A DNA stretch of 56,119 bases from Flavobacteriaceae bacterium (GTDB lineage: Bacteria; Bacteroidota; Bacteroidia; Flavobacteriales; Flavobacteriaceae): the NCBI GenBank assembly GCA_021648755.1, contig JAKISG010000015.1:1-56119 (forward strand). Reading direction: 5' to 3'. This document shows, in pieces, positions 54,216 to 56,119 of the stretch. A program made the translations under genes and the position numbers. The notes under the pieces were generated by a model, which ran no database searches, had not been told where the DNA came from, and saw nothing but the letters and a program-made list of their open reading frames with translations. Each line of letters opens with the position of its first letter. Position 1 is the first letter of the stretch.

Positions 54216-54749
54216 TTATCCTGCAATTCTAATTCTTACTAACTTTATCTTATTATTAAATTTCTTAAATTCAAAAAAAACTGCAAATTCATTTTGAGGA
54301 AAAACTTTAGAAATTTTATATAAACAATCACTGATTAATGGTTTGTTTTTTTTCATTTCTTTTAGTTCATCACTATCAATAGTTTTATTTGAGATATAAT
54401 TTTCAATAAAATATATTATTTGTGATACATTACTATATTCATCTTTTGAGTTTAAATTTTCAGTAAATTCTTTTTTTGAAATAGAAGAATTATTATCTAC
54501 AATTAAAGGGAAATTAATATATTCAATATATTTATCTTTATTCTTATTTATAATTGCATCATAAAACTTATCTTGATAATTTTTAATTTTATCAATATCT
54601 TCGTTTGTAATACAATTTGATCCGTTTGATTTAAGATTTGTTTTAGCCTCAATTAAAACAGTTTTTTTATTTTGATTGTTTCTGTTTTTACAACTTGTAA
54701 TTAACGAGAAGCAAAATATAATTAATGTTAACTTACCTAGTACTTTCAT
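54216..54749 (-). CDS. lipoprotein, candidate immunity protein
   Basis: 177 residues with a lipoprotein signal (KLTLIIFCFSLITSCKNR; Cys near 20). The mature part is Lys/Asn/Ile-rich with KIKNYQDKFYDAIINKNKDK and ends KIKLVRIRIAG, resembling a small alpha+beta (NTF2-like) fold, though I cannot name a family with confidence. It lies between a second lipoprotein and the M23 gene. Function by position only. Confidence 0.5.
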   Translation of the reverse strand: MKVLGKLTLIIFCFSLITSCKNRNNQNKKTVLIEAKTNLKSNGSNCITNEDIDKIKNYQDKFYDAIINKNKDKYIEYINFPLIVDNNSSISKKEFTENLNSKDEYSNVSQIIYFIENYISNKTIDSDELKEMKKNKPLISDCLYKISKVFPQNEFAVFFEFKKFNNKIKLVRIRIAG

Positions 54750-54825
54750 TTTTTTTAGTTTTGCCTACTTTTAATAATTTATTTAATTCATTAATGTCGT
54801 ATTCTTCAATTGCACATAAAGATTT

Positions 54826-55485
54826 TTAATTAGATTTATTAATAATATCTTTTATTTTTTTCTGTTCCCATTCCCAAGCTTTATTACTTATTTTTTGAAA
54901 TGTCTCAAAAGAATCTAATAATTCCCATATTTGCATTTTATCATTAAAAGTATATAGTTCTGTCTTAAATTTATAATTATCACCCTTATTTTGTTTGATA
55001 TTATAAGAAGCATCTAAATTTGGAGTATGTTCTAAATATTTTTTGTCAATCAATGAAAGATATATATAAAATTCATTCTTGATACCTGTAATTGACATGC
55101 TATTTATACGTTCTCCTTCTTTTTCCCACTTATCATATTTGTCACCTTCTTCAAATAATTTATCAACTTTTTTAAGATGTTTTTTAATGCCCTTTTTAGG
55201 AATTAAATAAAAAACAATATTCCCATAAGTATTATTCCTTTTCGGTTCATAAAGACATCCGTAATCTGCAATACTAGCCGTACCATCATATCCGTATTTT
55301 TCACATTTTAAAACATTATCAAAGTTGTAGTTATTATTTCTTTCTTCTTTTGGATTTGGAATATTTTCTATATTTGCTACTGTCTCTATTAACTTAGAGT
55401 CACTAATTTCTTTATTTCCTTTTTTAGTTTGCTTACAGCAAATTGTAAATAATAAAATTAATAGGTATATTATTTTTACTTTCAT
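54826..55485 (-). CDS. lipoprotein, candidate immunity protein of the CHAP-like hydrolase
   Basis: 219 residues, lipobox LLILLFTICCKQ (Cys 16/17). The mature part has a Cys pair (LKCEKYGYDG...YGCLYEP) and a long mixed region ending KDIINKSN. It begins 9 bp after the hydrolase stop codon. After its TAA the same frame stays open for about 30 more codons (EEYDINELNKLLKVG-like) before the next stop, which may be a former C-terminal end cut off by a nonsense mutation. Function is inferred from order. Confidence 0.5.
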   Translation of the reverse strand: MKVKIIYLLILLFTICCKQTKKGNKEISDSKLIETVANIENIPNPKEERNNNYNFDNVLKCEKYGYDGTASIADYGCLYEPKRNNTYGNIVFYLIPKKGIKKHLKKVDKLFEEGDKYDKWEKEGERINSMSITGIKNEFYIYLSLIDKKYLEHTPNLDASYNIKQNKGDNYKFKTELYTFNDKMQIWELLDSFETFQKISNKAWEWEQKKIKDIINKSN

Positions 55486-55494
55486 AATTAAATT

Positions 55495-55935
55495 TTAATA
55501 ATCAATGGGACGAAAATAGCCAATCCAACCATCATGCTTTATTAAGGCACTACTATTACGTTTATAAATAGATGTTCTTGTGCAATGAGGTTTTGAATAA
55601 CCTCCATTTCCCCTATTATAAGCTTCCATAGGTTTTCTAGCTCCATGTTTCCCAATAGCTTCCATAATCCAAACTGCATCTTTGGCTTCATCATGTTTAT
55701 AAACAATCCCTGTGTGACCACCAGCACTTGTTCTCCATACAAAAATATCACCAGCCTCGGGTATAAAATCTGATTTATCACTACCTTCAATAAATTCTAT
55801 TTTATCCGAACCTACTGCTTTTCTAAAATTTACTTGGGTGGTCATTATTCCTGTGTGGATAGCTTTGTAAGTAGGCATTACTCCTAATTTATGTAAATAT
55901 ATCCCAACAGTTTCAGAACAATCTAATTCTTTCAT
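55495..55935 (-). CDS. NlpC/P60-CHAP-like cell-wall hydrolase, 5' end interrupted
   Basis: 146 residues from the first Met (55935), but the frame continues as plausible coding sequence upstream (IHIPYSQLGERSSLSDEG before MKELDCSE) to about 56019. There it runs into a perfect inverted repeat, and the first upstream stop is at 56085-56087. The catalytic Cys is in LDCSETVGIYL and the His in GGHTGIVYK, with EAIGKHGA behind it, fitting the NlpC/P60-CHAP cysteine peptidase pattern. No ATG is available in the upstream frame. The full gene probably extended further and was cut. A wall-degrading effector is the likely role, with a lipoprotein gene following. Confidence 0.65.
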   Translation of the reverse strand: MKELDCSETVGIYLHKLGVMPTYKAIHTGIMTTQVNFRKAVGSDKIEFIEGSDKSDFIPEAGDIFVWRTSAGGHTGIVYKHDEAKDAVWIMEAIGKHGARKPMEAYNRGNGGYSKPHCTRTSIYKRNSSALIKHDGWIGYFRPIDY

Positions 55936-56019
55936 ACCTTCATCAGATAAAGATGACCTTTCTCCTAATTGACTATAAGGTATATGTGTATCTGATTAGT
56001 TGCACCACGTTGTTGTTTT

Positions 56020-56078
56020 GATTTTCGCCTTTTTTTCTTTGTGAAGCGTAGCGAAACAAAGAAAAAAAGGCGAAAATC
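56020..56078. repeat. perfect 23-bp inverted repeat at the interrupted hydrolase gene
   Basis: Arms 56020-56042 and 56056-56078 are exact complements (core TTTTTTTCTTTGT) with a 13-nt loop GAAGCGTAGCGAA. A second shorter inverted repeat, CGCTTTAAA (56081-56089) and TTTAAAGCG (56105-56113), follows. Together they look like a small palindromic (REP or MITE-like) element; its right end is outside the window. Confidence 0.7.
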
Positions 56079-56119
56079 ATCGCTTTAAATTAATCTCTGT
56101 GATTTTTAAAGCGAAGGAA

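Noticed and set aside
55542..55790. 82-codon minus-strand frame overlapping the CHAP-like gene
   Set aside because: It is in an alternate frame of a gene with clear catalytic motifs.

Overview
The window comes from a low-GC marine-type member of the Bacteroidetes, most likely a flavobacterium. Evidence: a secreted peptidase with a C-terminal type IX secretion (Por) sorting domain, promoters with the TAnnTTTG -7 element typical of this phylum, a Bacteroidetes-type TssD (Hcp) protein, and the Bacteroidetes layout of an extracellular contractile injection system (eCIS). The species cannot be named from the sequence.

Left part (1-11.2 kb). A partial CHC2 zinc-finger primase-like gene and a SymE-type toxin gene sit next to a divergent XRE regulator and look like accessory DNA. 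A type VI effector cassette follows on the minus strand: tssD, a very large protein with two M23-like folds, then a lipoprotein. Then come housekeeping genes (a CvfB-like RNA-binding protein, yaaA, an M14 carboxypeptidase secreted by type IX, a YitT membrane protein). Directly upstream of the YitT gene are two tandem units, each a tiny ORF followed by an intrinsic terminator, built like transcription attenuators.

Centre (11.2-39.8 kb). One minus-strand operon of about 28.5 kb encodes a complete eCIS (antifeeding-prophage/PVC-like). In transcription order: DUF4255 cap/terminator protein, unknown 334-aa protein, long sheath, two tube proteins, a 58-aa DUF5908 protein, LysM baseplate-tube protein, VgrG-like spike, PAAR tip, gp25 wedge, two large baseplate wedge proteins, a 1469-aa fibre-like protein with repeated Ig/PKD-like modules, tape-measure protein, a DUF4157 protein with a second HExxH motif, a lipoprotein, a 1239-aa DUF4157 protein with an HNH-like motif, an unknown 187-aa protein and the AAA+ ATPase. 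The two DUF4157 proteins are the likely cargo. The operon promoter has a -7 box and, just upstream, three palindromes spaced 22-23 bp apart, a probable operator for an unidentified regulator. The far side holds remnants of secreted-protein genes.

Right part (40-56.1 kb). rlmF and a LexA-like repressor are followed by a periplasmic nitrate reductase operon (napD, napA, a tetrahaem NapB-like protein, a tetrahaem lipoprotein, a 4Fe-4S protein, NrfD-type quinol dehydrogenase; minus strand). It diverges from an NAD-linked, Cys-type formate dehydrogenase operon (plus strand). The last 2.7 kb is a second effector/immunity-like array: a truncated NlpC/P60-CHAP-like hydrolase, two lipoproteins, an M23 peptidase and a small lipoprotein. 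It ends at a perfect 23-bp inverted repeat where the 5' part of the hydrolase gene is lost.

A cross-cutting signal is an orientation-specific heptad repeat (sense TGATAAA / TGAAAAA / TTAAAAA) in four intra-operon gaps in three different operons.
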